Shown piece after piece: positions 30,199 to 43,671 of a stretch of 64,000 bases of DNA. The notes under the pieces were generated by a model. That model ran no database searches. It saw nothing but the letters and a program-made list of their open reading frames with translations, and was not told the DNA's origin. The number at the start of each line of letters is the position of its first letter. Within the stretch, counting starts at the first letter, position 1. Origin of the DNA: Liriodendron chinense (lineage: Eukaryota > Streptophyta > Magnoliopsida > Magnoliales > Magnoliaceae); contig PVNU02000427.1 of the NCBI GenBank assembly GCA_003013855.2, positions 62,001 to 126,000 on the forward strand. Reading direction: 5' to 3'. A program made the position numbers and the translations under genes.

Positions 30199-31105
30199 TG
30201 TAACGCCCTAAATTTTTGCTAACTTGGGAATTGAAAGTCCTTGGGTGTTACCTTTGATTTGTTGATTATAGTGCGTGCCCGCACATGTGTTCACTCTTAT
30301 TTAGGACCAAAACAAGTGATTTTGCCAAAGGAGGGGAAGGAATTAGCGTAAGAGTGGAGAATCTCATAGTTTGGAAGAGCTTTCCAATGACCAGTTCGAC
30401 TCTCGTGTGTTTTTATGTCTATAGAGTCTAAGTAAAAGCCTGAATAATTAATCTACTTATAAATCGACATAACCATTATGAATATTTTATCAGTCTTTAG
30501 TGTTTTAGACTAATTTTGGTATTTCATAATTTTTGAACGGTTCAGATCTGATAAAAACCCTCTCTTTTAAAAGTTAAACTTTTTGAAAAATGTAAAAAAT
30601 CTATGATTTGTACTTAGATTAGAAAATTAAAATCTTTATTATTGGGAATTTAATTTTGTTAGTATTTTTTATTGAATCCAAATGGGGGGTACTTATTTAC
30701 ATAAAATAACTCAAAGTAAATGGAAACATAAAAATAAGCAAATACTGACCAGGAAGCCAGTGGAACTGTGGAGTTTAAAAAAAATTGGCTAGACAGAAAA
30801 ATTCTTGAACAGCAGGCTTAGATGCACTGAAGAAGTCTTCGACACACTAAAGGTGCCCTTCGTGGAACTGAAGGAGGCCTTCGGTCCAAGCTGACCATGC
30901 AAGATCGTACCGAATGAAGTTTTGGATTTGGGTCTTTGGTGTATCAAAGAAAGCTTCGACGCATCGAAGGTATGTCCAGAGGCCTTTGACCCGAGCCGAA
31001 GAGCTTCGAACTCTGTCCGAACTCAATTTTTCAAAGTCTTGGGGCTTCGGCTCACCAAACTTGATGGGTTTTATTTTTAAAAAGGGTTTTAAAACCCCAT
31101 TTGAG

Positions 31106-31155
<50 letters not shown>

Positions 31156-32496
31156 ATTTCTTTTTTCCTATTTTCTACCCTAAGCAACCATAAACCCCCA
31201 ACACCCTTCTAACCCTCCTCATATCCTCTCAAACATTTTTTCTTCCTCAAATCCTCCTCCAAGTCCATGGAAATCTCGAATTTCTTAGTTTTCACTTGCC
31301 TCCGTTCATTCTCGTGACTTCTCCAGCCAAGACCCATTGGTCTCGAGGTGGATTCTCCATCCTATGCTAAGTAAGGTGTTCCCCTACCTCTCCTTCCATC
31401 TCTTCTTTCTATTTTCTTCCTTTTTGTGTTAGTAAGGTTAGAAACCCTTTTATTTTTGTTGAAACCCTAACTTAATGTTTGCTCATGTTAGGGCTTGGGG
31501 CCCTGCCTATTGTGTTGGTGTGGCCTATGCCTTGTGGATGTCGTCATGCTCTAACTCCAACCCCGATTCATCGAATTGATTTGGGGTTTTCCCAAATCCA
31601 AGGTACTTAAACTCTAAACCATAATTAGGGGTTAATTAGAGTAAATCCCAATTGATTAACCCTAGGTTTACAATTAATTGTAGGTAGGTGAGGTTTCCCC
31701 CAAATTTTTATTTTTCGGGCAACATCCAAATCGCGAGGACCACCTCCGAATCGAGGAACTTCGAATCTAAGGTGAAGATCTACCCTCAAGCTTCTTCTCG
31801 AAAAAATTTAATTAATAATTACTTAAGTTGTTGAACTTACTTATATCATAAATGCTAGAACTACTTTAATAGTATAAACTATACGATAATTATTGATGAG
31901 TGGATAACATATTCGATGAAATGCCTCCATTGCTGTTGGGTTGATAACATGCTCGATGAAATGCCTAAATGATGTGAATTTACAATATTGTAATGGATAA
32001 ATGCTTGTGGATGTATGTGACGCCCTGTGTCATCTGGGCTGTGTCATTTGGGTCCTTTGGATCAGTCGGGCCAATCAATCGGGCCAGGTGCTTGGATATG
32101 TTTATAATCAGGTATTTAATAACCTAAATTATCATTATAATAAGTTAAGTGTTGCTTTGGATTAAGCTCTGATAACCGTTTGATCTAGTGTACTGCCTGC
32201 CACTGGGTCGGCAGTCACAAACTTATTCGATCGACTAGGCGGGACATGGTCGACCGATAGTGGCCACTATTAGTTTGTTGTTGTCCACTTGGGCTCATCG
32301 AATAAGTCTCATTTAGAGTTAATCATTCTCGTATTTGACTGTTAAATCACTCTCTATGGATTCTGGAATACCATCGTCCCCATTGTGAATAGTCCACATA
32401 AAACTGTACTGCAACTCGATCCACCAAGTCTAATGAGCCAGGCGTAGTGGTGTAGGATATCGTGTCTGAGTTGTCAGCCTACGCTGGGGTGGTGCT
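30199..32496 (+). repeat. Unrelated long LTR, left part (starts TGTAACGCCC)
   Basis: Starts TGTAACGCCCTAAA, the usual start of long Ty3/gypsy LTRs of other lineages. It contains a (CT)n microsatellite and a pyrimidine-rich leader, but no Gag or Pol coding sequence. Interrupted by F at GTGCT and probably resumed at 46209. Its right end was not found, so LTR status is inferred. Confidence 0.55.
31107..31152. repeat. (CT)n microsatellite
   Basis: About 23 CT units in a pyrimidine-rich stretch of the long LTR. Confidence 0.97.
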
Positions 32497-33787
32497 TGTT
32501 GAACCTCCAATTTATACACTGTATAGCCCATTACATCACATTATATGCATGGTTTACATGTTTAAAAGGCCCATATAATGCAGGTTGTGTGATTGTAGGA
32601 ATGAGAGCAGACTTCACCTAATCAGAGACCGAAAGGAGCCGTATAGAGCTATTGGAAGAAGATTGAATAAGGAACCAAAGAAAGAAGAAAGCCAGGAAAG
32701 GAGAGAAAAGAAGAAAGGAAGAAAGAAAATGTGAAGAGAAGAAGGTCCGACCGGCCTTGACCGGTCAGCCAAAGGAGCCAGACCGGTCAAGACCAGTCGG
32801 CCACCCCTTGGAAGCTCGCTGGATCAAAGACCAGTATGGTCTGACCGGTCTTGACCGGTCGGCCAACAGGTCAGGGCATCCTGGCACTCCCTGGACTCAA
32901 AATACACATGCACGACCGGTTAAGACCGGTAGGCCAGCCCAGTCCGACCGGCCGTGACCGGTTGGCCACATGTTAAAAACGGAAGTTTCTAATTCCGAAC
33001 TCCAATTTTCTCTGCGTATTGCGTAACCTTACGCAAATTCTGGATGTTTTCGACGCAAGCGAGCTTCCCCACTATAAAAGGACACCTAGGGTCTCTTCTT
33101 AGGGCATCATAGAAGCTACGGAACTTCGTGGGAGAGGAAGGAAGCCGTCGTGGAGCGTTTGCAACCCTCCAAACTCTGAGTTTTTATGTTTTATAGTTTT
33201 CTTTTATGAGTTCTAGTTGTAGTATGACAATGCTCGGCTAGAATCTCTCAGCTAACGCTGAGAGTTGAAGCTTGTAGCCAATTTCATGTTTGATTCAGTT
33301 AAATTCAAGTAGCTTTACTTCAAGTTCAAATTTTGAATGTTCTAGTTCTTAAAGTTGATATTTTTAGAAGTTTTATGAGAGTTCATGTTCTCCGGACATG
33401 GATCCTTGCAATTCTTTGAGATTATCATGTTTGGTTTGATTAGATTCAAATTATGGTAACCCTTGAGCATGCCATAGTCCATAGGCATGCTGTTACTTCG
33501 AAGGCTATGATTTCGAATTCTACATGTGGTTGAATGGGACTAGAACTTGAAAGTTCAACTTAAGTGAGATTGAATGTGCTTTAATGCTTTATTTTCCAAC
33601 TAGATGAGAGATAGGACTTCACATCTAGTTGAGTTTTATGCTTGAATTGATTGGATTGACATGGGATTACTATAAGTGGATCCTTGAAAGCCTTAGTGCC
33701 TTTAATTACTATTTTTCTTAAAGTTACTGTTTTAGCATAATTCTTTAAATTGAATCACCAAACTGTTGCAATCCTAGTTGCTGGAAT
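32497..33787 (+). repeat. 5' LTR of element F, main part
   Basis: TGTTGAACCTCCAATTTATA start, GACCGGTC array 32747-32975, TATAAAAG 33073-33080, leader hairpin CTCTCAGC-TAAC-GCTGAGAG 33245-33264. Interrupted at GGAAT by a solo LTR; the last 95 bases are at 37886-37980. Confidence 0.92.
33073..33080 (+). promoter_or_regulatory. TATA box of F 5' LTR
   Basis: TATAAAAG followed by GACACCTAGGG. Confidence 0.75.
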
Positions 33788-36700
33788 TGTAAGACCCGTA
33801 CCCTTATTTGCCCTCCGTACGCTTAATTTCTGGTGTCGGAACGTCCCGGATGGACCAGATTAGTGAGCCTTGATCGCGACCCTGTTTTAGTACCGCATCG
33901 ACCCGAGACCTATACCCCGACGACCGCGTAGGCGCTGCAATTCCAACGCCGCGCGGCACGCCCCATTGCGATACCCGATGTGAAAGTTATGATCAATCGC
34001 GTAATCCGAGGTGGGCCGCACAACGTGCGTGTCTCGTGGGCCCCACTTGCACAAATCCCAAGAATATGTCTAATCAATCAAATCCATCACCATCACTCTA
34101 CCCATACCCCTACTCTACACACACCATACCCCCATCCCTCTCTCTCCTCCAAAGTCAATCAAGGCCCATACCCCCCATACCCCTCTCCCATGCTAGCCAT
34201 CATCACCCATGATTCCTTCTCTCTCTCTCCCCCATACAACACCATACGTAGGGGGAGAGGAGGCCTCCTCACCTTCCCATTTTGAAAGAAAGAGATTTGA
34301 GAAGAGAGAGAAAGAGATTTGAGAGGAGAGAGAAAGAGAAAGATTTGAGAGAAGAGGGAGATTTGAGAGAAGTAGAGAGAGATTAGAGAGATTGAGGGTG
34401 GAGATCCAAGCTTGGAGGACCCCAACCATCATCCGGACCGTCCGGATCGTCCGATCGTCAACCCGATCCTATCCAATCGTCCATCCTTTGAGGTGAGTGC
34501 AAGGGGGACATAAATCCCCCCATTTCCTGATTTCCCTTCATTTTCCTTTTCTTTTGGGCCCACCTGGTGGTGGACAACCTGATGGATGGATTGGATCATC
34601 CATGAATGGGCCCCACCTTCTTATAATAATAATAATAATTACTATTATAATAATAATTAAAAAAACAAAGGGAGAGGATGCCGCTGGACAGACAGCGTCC
34701 AGAGGGCGCTGCTGCCCAGCAGCACGTGGGCTAAAAGCCCATTGGGTTTTGGGCAGGGTCCCCACATGTGGGACCCACCTTGATGTATGCATCCAATCCA
34801 CGCCGTCCATCTGTTTCTCCAGCCCATTTTAAGGATGGGTACCAAACATGAAGTAGATCCAGATCTCAGGTGGACCACACCATCGAAAACAGTGAAGAAC
34901 ACGACGACCACTATTGAAACTTCCGTGGCCCGCCGTGATGTTTATAGACAGAATCACCTGCCCAATATTGGGCTCATTAGGTCCCCAAGGAGCTGAATAA
35001 TCTGATGAATGGGGTGGATTGTCCCTAAGTGGGCCCCACTTGAGATAAGCAAAAAAAATAAAAAATAAAAAGAAACAAAAAAAAGAGTTACTGGACGTCC
35101 AGCGTCTAGACGTTCTGACGCTGGAACGTCCAGCGTCACTTGGACACTGTACTGGGGTCCCCACTCGTGGGACCCACCTTGATGTTTGTGTTCCATCCAC
35201 GCCGTCCATCGGTTTTCCCAGATCATTTTATGGGCAGGGCCAAAATTTGAAACCGATCCAAATCTTAAGTGGACCGCACCGTTTAAAACAGTGGAAACAA
35301 TGATTTCTACTGTCAGAAATCATTTGGCCCACCTTAATGTTTCTAGACCGATTTGCATACCCAATGTTGGGCTTATTGGGTCCCCCATGAGATGGGGAAC
35401 CTGATGAACGGAGTGGATCAGACCCATGTGGGCCCCACTTGATTTAAGTACAATAAAACAAAAAAAAGAAAGAAAGAAAATAAGAAGAAGGGGCTCTGAC
35501 GCTGGGCGTACCAGCGTCCTTGGACGTTGGCTCTGCTGCCAGCTGGTGGCCCACTCGTGGGTCCCACCATGATGCATGTGTTGTATCCACACCGTCCATC
35601 CAGTTGGGGAGATCATTTTAGGGCATGACCCCAAGAATGAGTCCGATCCAAGTCTCGAGGGGGCCCCACCACAGAAAACAGTAGGGACAGCAGCCCTACC
35701 GTTGAAACCTTCTTATGGCCCATCATGATGTTTATTTGAGATCCAACCTGTTCATAAGTTCACACATGCACGGAGGAAGGGAGGGCAAAAGTATCGGCTT
35801 GATCGGAAACTCCTGTGGGCCCCACTTGTTAAGAGTAAAAAATATATATATATATATAAAAAAAAATACTGGCTACTGGACAGACAGCGTCCAGGGGACG
35901 CTGCTACCCAGCAGCGTAGTCTTTTGGGCATTGTAAATGGGCCCCACTCGTTGGGCCCACCTGGAATGTATGTGCCTTACCTATTCCGTCCATATGTTTT
36001 TCCAGCTCATCTTAGTGGCTGAGCCCAAATTTTAAGCATAACCAAATGGCAAGTGGGCCATGCCACGGAACAACAATGGGGATAATGATCTCCACCATTG
36101 AAACCTTCCCCATCCTACAATGATGTTTATTTGTCACCCAACCTATTCATAAGTGGCTGGGCCCAAAATTTAAGCATATCCTAATGTCAAGTGGACCATG
36201 CCACAGTGGGGATGATGATTTCAAACGTTGAAAGCTTCCAGGTTCTACAGTGATGTTTATTTGCCATCCAATCTGTTCATAAGATCACATGGATATGGAT
36301 GAAGGAGAAAACACAAGTATCTGTTTGATTCAAAACTTATTGGGACCAGATGGGTACCATGCTGCCCAGCAGGTGGCCCACCCTATGGGTCCCAAAGTGA
36401 TGTATCTATTAGCTCCACCATGGTGTATTTGTTTTATTCATGCTGCCTATCTTGTATGTGCAAGCCCGAGTATGGGGCCGATGTGGTCTCAAGTGGGCTA
36501 TGCCACGAAGACCTTTACATTTCCAATGGGACCCACAGTCCGGGTCCCACTCTCTATGTATATATTGGGCCTTTTAAGGCCAGGGTTACATGATATGTTG
36601 GTAACATGCTAGTATGATTAGCTTGATATGTCACAATGATAACATGCTTAGTATAATGAATACCATGCTCATTCATGTGCCCATACGCATCATTTGTATG

Positions 36701-37880
36701 CCTGTTATGGATCATGATTAACCATAGCATATGCTAGTTGGCTTGTTATACTTAGGGGACCTGTGCGAGACAGGGTCGCCCCACATGATTGTGCAGTATG
36801 CGTAAGTTTGGTGCATGACTTGGATTGTATAACTCATGCATTTCGCATTATGTATGTCATGATTGCTTTCACACCCTAGCAGCATCAGGGTGGTGGCCAC
36901 CATAGTCACATCATGGTTAGCAGTATTGGACACCGAAAACTTGTTCTAGTACGTGGGCGCTATGGATGTCCTTGGGTGAAAGTCCCTAAACCCTGTGGTA
37001 CCAGTAGGATGCTCCAGCGTCGAGACCGAGTGGATAACATGAGCGCCTGTGTGCCAAATACCAGTAGGCCGCGTCTCCCACTATGTCGAGGTCGGTTGGA
37101 AAGGGGTGTGACCTTATCCGCCCGGGTGCAGTGGGCTGTAAGCTAGGTCGAGTCTGACCAGCTCATGGAATGGGTCTGCTATCGGCGAGCCGGGTGGGCA
37201 TTGGTATACCACTGACGAGGCAGATAGTGAGGTCTTTTCTACTCGCTTGGTTATGCGCGCGATGTGCGGCGGCCAATATTAGAGTATACTAGACCCCGGT
37301 GATGTCCCAGATGAGAACTATTTTGATATGTGGATCAGTTGAGGATTGACATGTTTGCATTGCATCTCTAGCATGTAACACTCGGCCATGTAGGCCCTTG
37401 CATCGCATAGCCTTGGGATGGCTGATAGCATTCATAAACTTAGTAACTTAGCCCTCTACTACTTTTGCTTACTCTGATATCTGTATACTTTTCATATGCA
37501 TCACACGCGCACACACGCACTCTACTGTGCTTCGTAGGAAGCTCATGCGCGTTTGTTTACACTGCAGGTACTAGAGCTTATCAGCAGCGTTGAGCGCGGT
37601 TCATGTACCTGATATTTTGGACTTCTGATTCATGTTGTATTTCCCTTTCCAGTACTGTACTCAACAAACTTATTAGTGGATATTTGATGATGTTTTATGC
37701 TTTTGATTATACTCCTGTACAAAAAAAAATTTAACCTGAAAATCCTCCTGGTAGGATCCCAGGATCGGAACCTGGCACATGAGAGCTAGGAGCCGAGAAT
37801 GGGGTACTACGGAGGCTGTTGGCACCAAGGTCGGCGATCGGGAATTTAGTGAGCCCAGTCCCTGGGTTTGGGGCGTGACA
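33788..37880 (+). mobile_element. Solo LTR (4.09 kb) nested in F 5' LTR
   Basis: Starts TGTAAGACCC, ends GGGCGTGACA, flanked by GGAAT at 33783-33787 and 37881-37885. Removing it restores an LTR nearly the same length as its partner. No Gag or Pol. Its left half contains about four tandem copies of a roughly 400-bp unit (34553-36540). Long LTRs of this sort occur in Tekay/Ogre-like lineages; I cannot assign it more closely. Confidence 0.88.
34553..36540. repeat. Diverged tandem repeat, unit about 400-490 bp
   Basis: Successive units begin near 34553, 35046, 35451, 35826 and (partial) 36350. Each runs GACnnCCAGCGTCC, GTGGGnCCCACC(T/A)TGATG, CACGCCGTCCATC, ATCATTTTA, AGTGGACC(A/G)CACC, AAAACAGTG, TTGAAAC, ATGTTTAT and TGGGCCCCACTTG. 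ORFs on both strands in this area are by-products of the repeat. Confidence 0.8.
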
Positions 37881-37885
37881 GGAAT

Positions 37886-37980
37886 AGTCTAAAAGTTGTT
37901 CTCTAATTTCCTATGGATCGACCTCGGTCTTACTGAGATTTATTACTACATCGCAGCCTTACACTTGAGGCGAGTGAACA
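37886..37980 (+). repeat. 5' LTR of element F, terminal part
   Basis: Last 95 bases of the LTR after the solo LTR, with the U5 hairpin CTCGGT-CTT-ACTGAG (one G-U pair) and end GAGTGAACA. Confidence 0.9.
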
Positions 37981-37986
37981 AGTTTT

Positions 37987-38004
37987 TAGCGTTGCTGCTG
38001 AGGA
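37987..38004 (+). other. Primer binding site, strongly decayed (element F)
   Basis: TAGCGTTGCTGCTGAGGA, six changes from the tRNA-Asp complement, five of them G-to-A or C-to-T. Confidence 0.7.
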
Positions 38005-38232
38005 ACTTAGATAATGGTTCTAAATTATTTTAGTGGCTATAGAAGTAGAAGTAGATAGGTTTTTTTTATTTCCTAGAACTAACTCATTGTTTTGTTTTGT
38101 AGGATTTCTTCTCTAAGTTCAAGAGAAGCGGGTAACATCCTTCTAACTTAGTACTTTTTGCAGATTTTCAATTCTAGATTAATTTCATATTTTTAGGACT
38201 TAGGATTAGTTTGGTTGTTAGTTGAGTGGTTT

Positions 38233-41200
38233 ATGTCCCATTGGGAACATGACCACTCCAATCATCTCCATTCTGAAGGCGGTCTAGTTGGACCATTGTC
38301 AGTCCATAGACAAGTCCGAAAACACCAAGAGCATTGTGATAGCTTGGGGAATATGGAACAAACACCTATAAGGAATCCTCCAACTACAAATGCAAATCAA
38401 GAGGGAGTAGGAGAGAATGAGGTACACAACGTCCCTCCAATGAGATCACTACGGGACTACCTACAACCGGCCCGTGCAACTACACCCTTTTGCATAGTCT
38501 TACCACCAACCGGGGAAAATATTGATATAAAGCCGGGTGTAATTCAACTTATACCAAAGTTCCATGGGCTAGACTCTAACAGCCCATATTTGCACTTAAA
38601 GGAATTTAAAGAAGTAGTGGCTACCTCGCAATACATTAATGTTTTGGAAGATGCCATTAAACTTAAACTCTTTCCCTTTTCATTGAAAGAAAGAGCCAAG
38701 TCTTGGCTTCATTCTCTTAGACCGCACTCGATAGGGTCATGGAACGAGATGACCCAGGAATTCTTGAAAAAGTTCTTCCCGGCTCATAAAACGAACACCC
38801 TTCGAAGAGCCATAATGAATTTTTCAGCTAAAGAGGGTGAATCTTTCTTCCAATGTTGGGAAAGGTTTAAGGACCTCCTACTTGCTTGCCCACATCATGG
38901 CTATGAAAGTTGGCAAATCATAAACTTCTTCAACGATGGGTTAAGTTCCAATCGCTCCAATTCGTAGAGATGATATGCAACGGCGAGTTCATAAGCAAAA
39001 ATCCAGATGAAGCTTGGAGTTATTTGGATATGTTGGCCGAGAATGACCAATCTTGGGATACCTCGAATAAATCTAATAACCCCAAGCCTACTCAAGAGAA
39101 AGAGAAAGGAGGGATCTAAATCCTCAAGGAGGAAGACGATGTGAGTGCAAGGATAGCCAACCTCACAAGGAAGATTGAGGCCATGGAACTTAGTAAGAGT
39201 GGAGTTTCAAAGTCCAATGAAGCTATTGAGACCATATGTGGGATTTCTTTCACCAATTTGCATGCTACGCAAGATTGTCCTACAATTCTTGCATTTCAAG
39301 AGGTGTTACATGAACATGCAAATGCCACTTATGGTTATCAACGGCCGTTTAATGGACCGGTGGGTAACAAGTACAATTCTACTTGGAAGAACCACCCAAA
39401 TTTCAGTTGGAAGAATGCCCCCACGAGCAATCCTACCAACTCTTAAGGAGGGCCACCCATGCAAAATATAGCCCCACCTCAATTCTCAATGGAGGATACT
39501 TTAAAATCGTTTATACAAGGGCAAACGCAAATTAATTAAACGAATCAACAAATGTTCCAAGAGCTTAAAGTCTCGGTTGATGAGATTAAGGGATGTTTGA
39601 ATGCTAGGGAAGGGACCTTTTCGGCCCAACCTCAGCCCAATCCAAAGCAAGTACATGAAGTAAGCATTCCTGATACCTTCAACCAACATATGGAGCAAGC
39701 CAAATCCGTCACCACTCTTAGAAGTGGTAAATAAATTGACAAAACTATTCCGGTGAAGGCCAACAAGCCTAATGATCTGGTAAATTCTGAGGATGAGGAC
39801 AGATCCAATTTAACCCCACAAGAAAAGGAACGCGTTTATAAGTCCATAACACCATTCCCTTCGAGATTGGTTGCTCCAAAATCTCTTCCAAACTCGCATG
39901 ATATTTTAGAGATTTTCAGACAAGTCAAGATAAACATTCCCTTGCTTGATGCCATCAAACAAATCCCCTATTATGCCAAGTTTCTAAAGGATCTATGCAC
40001 AACTAAACGCAAATATAATGTGCAGTAATAGGCCTTCTTAAATGAGCAAGTGAGTGCCATTCTCACTCAAAAGACTCTCCCAAAATTCAAAGATCCCGGT
40101 AGTCCCACAATCTCATGTATCATTGGAGACTACCGGATTGAGCGTGCATTACTAGATTTGGGGGCAAGTGTAAACTTGATCCCGTACTCGATATATGAGC
40201 AATTGGGTCTTGGTGAATTAAAACCCACCAAAACCACATTGTAACTTGCTGATAGATCCATCCGTGTACCGAGAGGGATAGTTGAGGATGTTCTAGTCCA
40301 AGTTGACAAATTCTACTACCCGGTAGATCTTATCGTCTTGGACACACAACCGGTTCTAGATGCTAGCACTCAAATACAGGTAATTTTAGGCCGCCCGTTC
40401 CTTGCTACATCAAACGCAATTATCAATTACCAGAACGGGGTGATGCAATTATCCTTTGGGAACATGACATTAGAGGTGAATGCGTTCCACTTGGGCAAAA
40501 GGCACAGGGATGTTGATGATGACGAACTCTTCAAGGTAAACATGCTCGAATCTTTTGAAGAAGAAGAGCTCCTCCAACTTGAACCACTAGAAAGCTTGGA
40601 GACATGCTTGGCACATTTCGAGGATTCCAAAGACCCCATCATTAGTGAATTGTGCAAACATTGAATATTGAGAGACCGGTAGTTGGTATTAGCCAGTGGA
40701 GGCCCCATTTTGAAAGATTGCCACCAACCACATCAAGGCCTCTACCGTCTAACTTCAAACCACCGAAGCTTGACCTTAAACCATTACCATCCGAGCTTAA
40801 ATATGTATACTTAGGTCAAGAGGAAACATTCCCAGTTGTCATTGCCTCTCACTTAGGGAAAGACCAAGAGCTCAAGTTGATTGAGCTACTCAAAGAACAT
40901 AGGGGAGCCATAGGTTGGACAATAACGGATCTCAAAGGGATAGATTCTTAGGTTTTTACTCACCATATACACCTCGAAGAAAATGCAAAAACGACTAGAC
41001 AACCTCAAAGAAGGCTAAATCCAAACATTATGGAGGTTGTTAAAGTCGATGTGTTAAAGCTACTAGATGTCGGTATCATCTACCCCATCTTGGATAGCCA
41101 ATAGGTGAGTCCTACCCAAGTTGTCCCTAAGAAATTCAGTATTACCATCATAGAAAACACCAACAATGAACTTATACCGACTAGAGTAACCACCAGTTGG

Positions 41201-43671
41201 CGTATGTGCATTGATTATCGGAAGCTCAACACGGTCACTAGGAAGGACCACTTCCCTCTCCCATTCATGGATCAAATTTTGGAGAGGTTAGCGGGTCATT
41301 CCTATTATTGCTTCCTAGATGGCTATTCTGGCTACAACCAAATTGAGATAGCCTTAGAGGACCAAGAGAAAACTACATTTACATGCCCGTTTGGTACCTT
41401 CGCATACTGAAGAATGCCATTCGGGCTATGTAATGCACCCGACACATTCCAACGATGCATGTTGAGTATTTTCTCGGACATAGTGGGTGAATTTCTTGAG
41501 GTGTTCATGGATGATTTTTCTGTTTTTGGTTGCACTTTTGATGAGTTCCTCAATCACTTGAGGTTGTTCTTGATGAGGCGTGAGGAGAAGAGCCTCATTT
41601 TAAACTAGGAAAAGTGTCATTTCATGGTACAAAGAGGAATAGTCCTTGGACATATCATCTCGTCCAATGGAATAGAGATAGATCGGACAAAAATTGACAT
41701 AATTTCTAATCTACCACCACCCAAAAGCATACGCGATGTGCGGTCCTTCCTTGGACATGCCGGTTTTTATAGAAGGTTCATAAAGGACTTCAATCATATC
41801 TCTAGACCCTTATGTAACCTTCTCCAAAAGGAGAACCAATTTGAGTGGAGTACCGAATGTCAATTAGCTTTTTCAAAGCTAAAAGACATGTTGACAACCG
41901 CTCCTATCATGCAACCACAGAATTGGTCCATTCCTTTTGAGTTGATGTGCGACGCGAGCGATTATGCTATTGGGGCGGTGTTAGGACAAAAGACGGATAA
42001 GAAGCCCCATGTTATCTACTATGCAAATAGGACCTTGAATCCCGCCCAATTTAATTACTCGACTACGGAGAAAGAGTTCTTAGACGTCATCTTTGCCTTG
42101 GACAAATTCAGGCCTTACTTAATAGGATCCAAGGTCATCGTTTACACAAATCATGCGGCGCTGAAACACCTTCTTTCTAAGAAGGATGCCAAGCCCCGTT
42201 TGCTTAGATGGATCCTACTCCTTCAAGAATTCGATTTGGAGATCAAGGACAAGAAGGGAGTAGAAAATGTGGTGGCGGATCATCTATCCCGCCTAGTCCT
42301 ACCCACTTCCATTGACGAGTCACCTATTAAGGACTCATTCCCTGATGAGCAACTCTTTGTTGCTATGCATCCACCATGGTACGCTGACATAGCCAATTAT
42401 CTTTCCACAAGTGCGATGCCGATTCATTGGACTGCGTAGGACAAACAAAAATTTCTAAGGGAGGTGCGCAGATTTTTCTGGGATGAACCTTTACTATTTA
42501 AATATTGCCCATACCAAATTATTAGGAGATATGTCCCTAATGATGAACATAATTCCGTCATCTCCTTTTTCCATGATCAAGCATGTGGGGGTCATTTTTC
42601 CGCCAAGAAAATCACTGTAAAAATTCTGCAGTGTGGTTTTTATTGGCCCACTCTATTTAAGGACACCCACGAGTTTTGAAAAGCATGCGAGCGTTGCCAA
42701 AAGTTAATAGGATTATCCCATCGAAGTATGATACCTCTTACCCCAATTCAACATCTTGAAGTCTTTATCTATTGGGGCATCGATTTCATGGGACCGTTCC
42801 CCTCATCTTTTAGACATGTCTATATATTGCTTGTCGTAGACTATGTGTCTAAATGGATAGAGGCTATTCCATGTAGAACTAACTATCATCGTACGGTTCT
42901 AAAGCTCCTCAAAGAAAACATACTTTCTAGATTTGGAACGCCTCGAGCCATCATTAGTGATGGTGGTTCTCACTTTTGCAATAGGCCTTTCGAAGCCTTA
43001 ATGAAGAAATATGGCATTAGGCATAAAGTGAGTACCCCATACCACCCACAGATAAGTGGGAAAGCTGAAATCTCCAATCGGGAAATCAAACAGATCTTGG
43101 AAAAGATGGTGAGGCCAGATCGTAAAAATTGGTCACTCAGATTAGATGATGCGCTTTGGGCTCACCGTACCGCTTACAAGACCCCATTAGAAATGTCCCC
43201 CTATAAACTTATCTATGGGAAAGCTTGCTACTTGCCTGTGGAGATTGAACCAAAAGCCTATTGGGCAATTCAGGCATTAAATTTTGACATTGACAAGGCT
43301 AGCTCACTTCACAAACTCCAACTTAATGCGCTTGATGAGATCCAGAACGATGCGTATGAGAACTCGAGGATTTACAAGAGTAGGATGAAGGCCTTTCATG
43401 ACAAACTTATATTTAGAAAATCATTCCAAGAGGGTCAGAGAGTACTCTTGTACAATTCCCGACTTCATCTTTTTCGAAAAAATTACGATCTGGATGGACC
43501 GGCCCATATTTTGTTAAAGAAGTTTTTCCTTATGGGGTTGTCTAGATTGAGAATGCAGCGAATGGTAACTGTTTTAAAGTTAATGGATAACGCCTTAAAC
43601 CATTTGTTGAGAAATTTGATTCAGAGGACATGTCTATCACTCTAAATGATCATGTGTATCAGGATGATTGA
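38233..43671 (+). pseudogene. Gag-Pol polyprotein of element F, multiply broken
   Basis: Start at MSHWEHDH (38233). Gag with LRDYLQPA, FHGLDS and EFLKKFFP; a frameshift near 38952; the CCHC knuckle has lost a Cys (CGISFTNLHATQDC). Protease DLGASVNLIP near 40160. RT has WRMCIDYRKLNT, FLDGYSGY and the active site FMDDF (41504-41518); RNase H has CDASDYAIG; integrase has GIDFMGPF, ISDGGSHF, SGKAEISNRE and YKTPLEMSPYKL. Stops include TAA 39117 and others, TGA after TFAY (41408), TAG before EKCHF, TAG 42437 between RNase H and integrase, and a frameshift near 43490. The end VYQDD-TGA is at 43669-43671. All domains of an autonomous Ty3/gypsy element are present, none in an intact frame. Confidence 0.92.

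Noticed and set aside
32016..32025. TGTGACGCCC as a further LTR start
   Set aside because: No matching end, target duplication or second copy found; may be chance within the long host LTR.
34497..35634. Cluster of 70-126-codon ORFs on both strands
   Set aside because: They follow the 400-bp tandem unit (repeated VDGVDxxH- or IHAVH-like strings) and include runs of Ile or Phe from A/T tracts.
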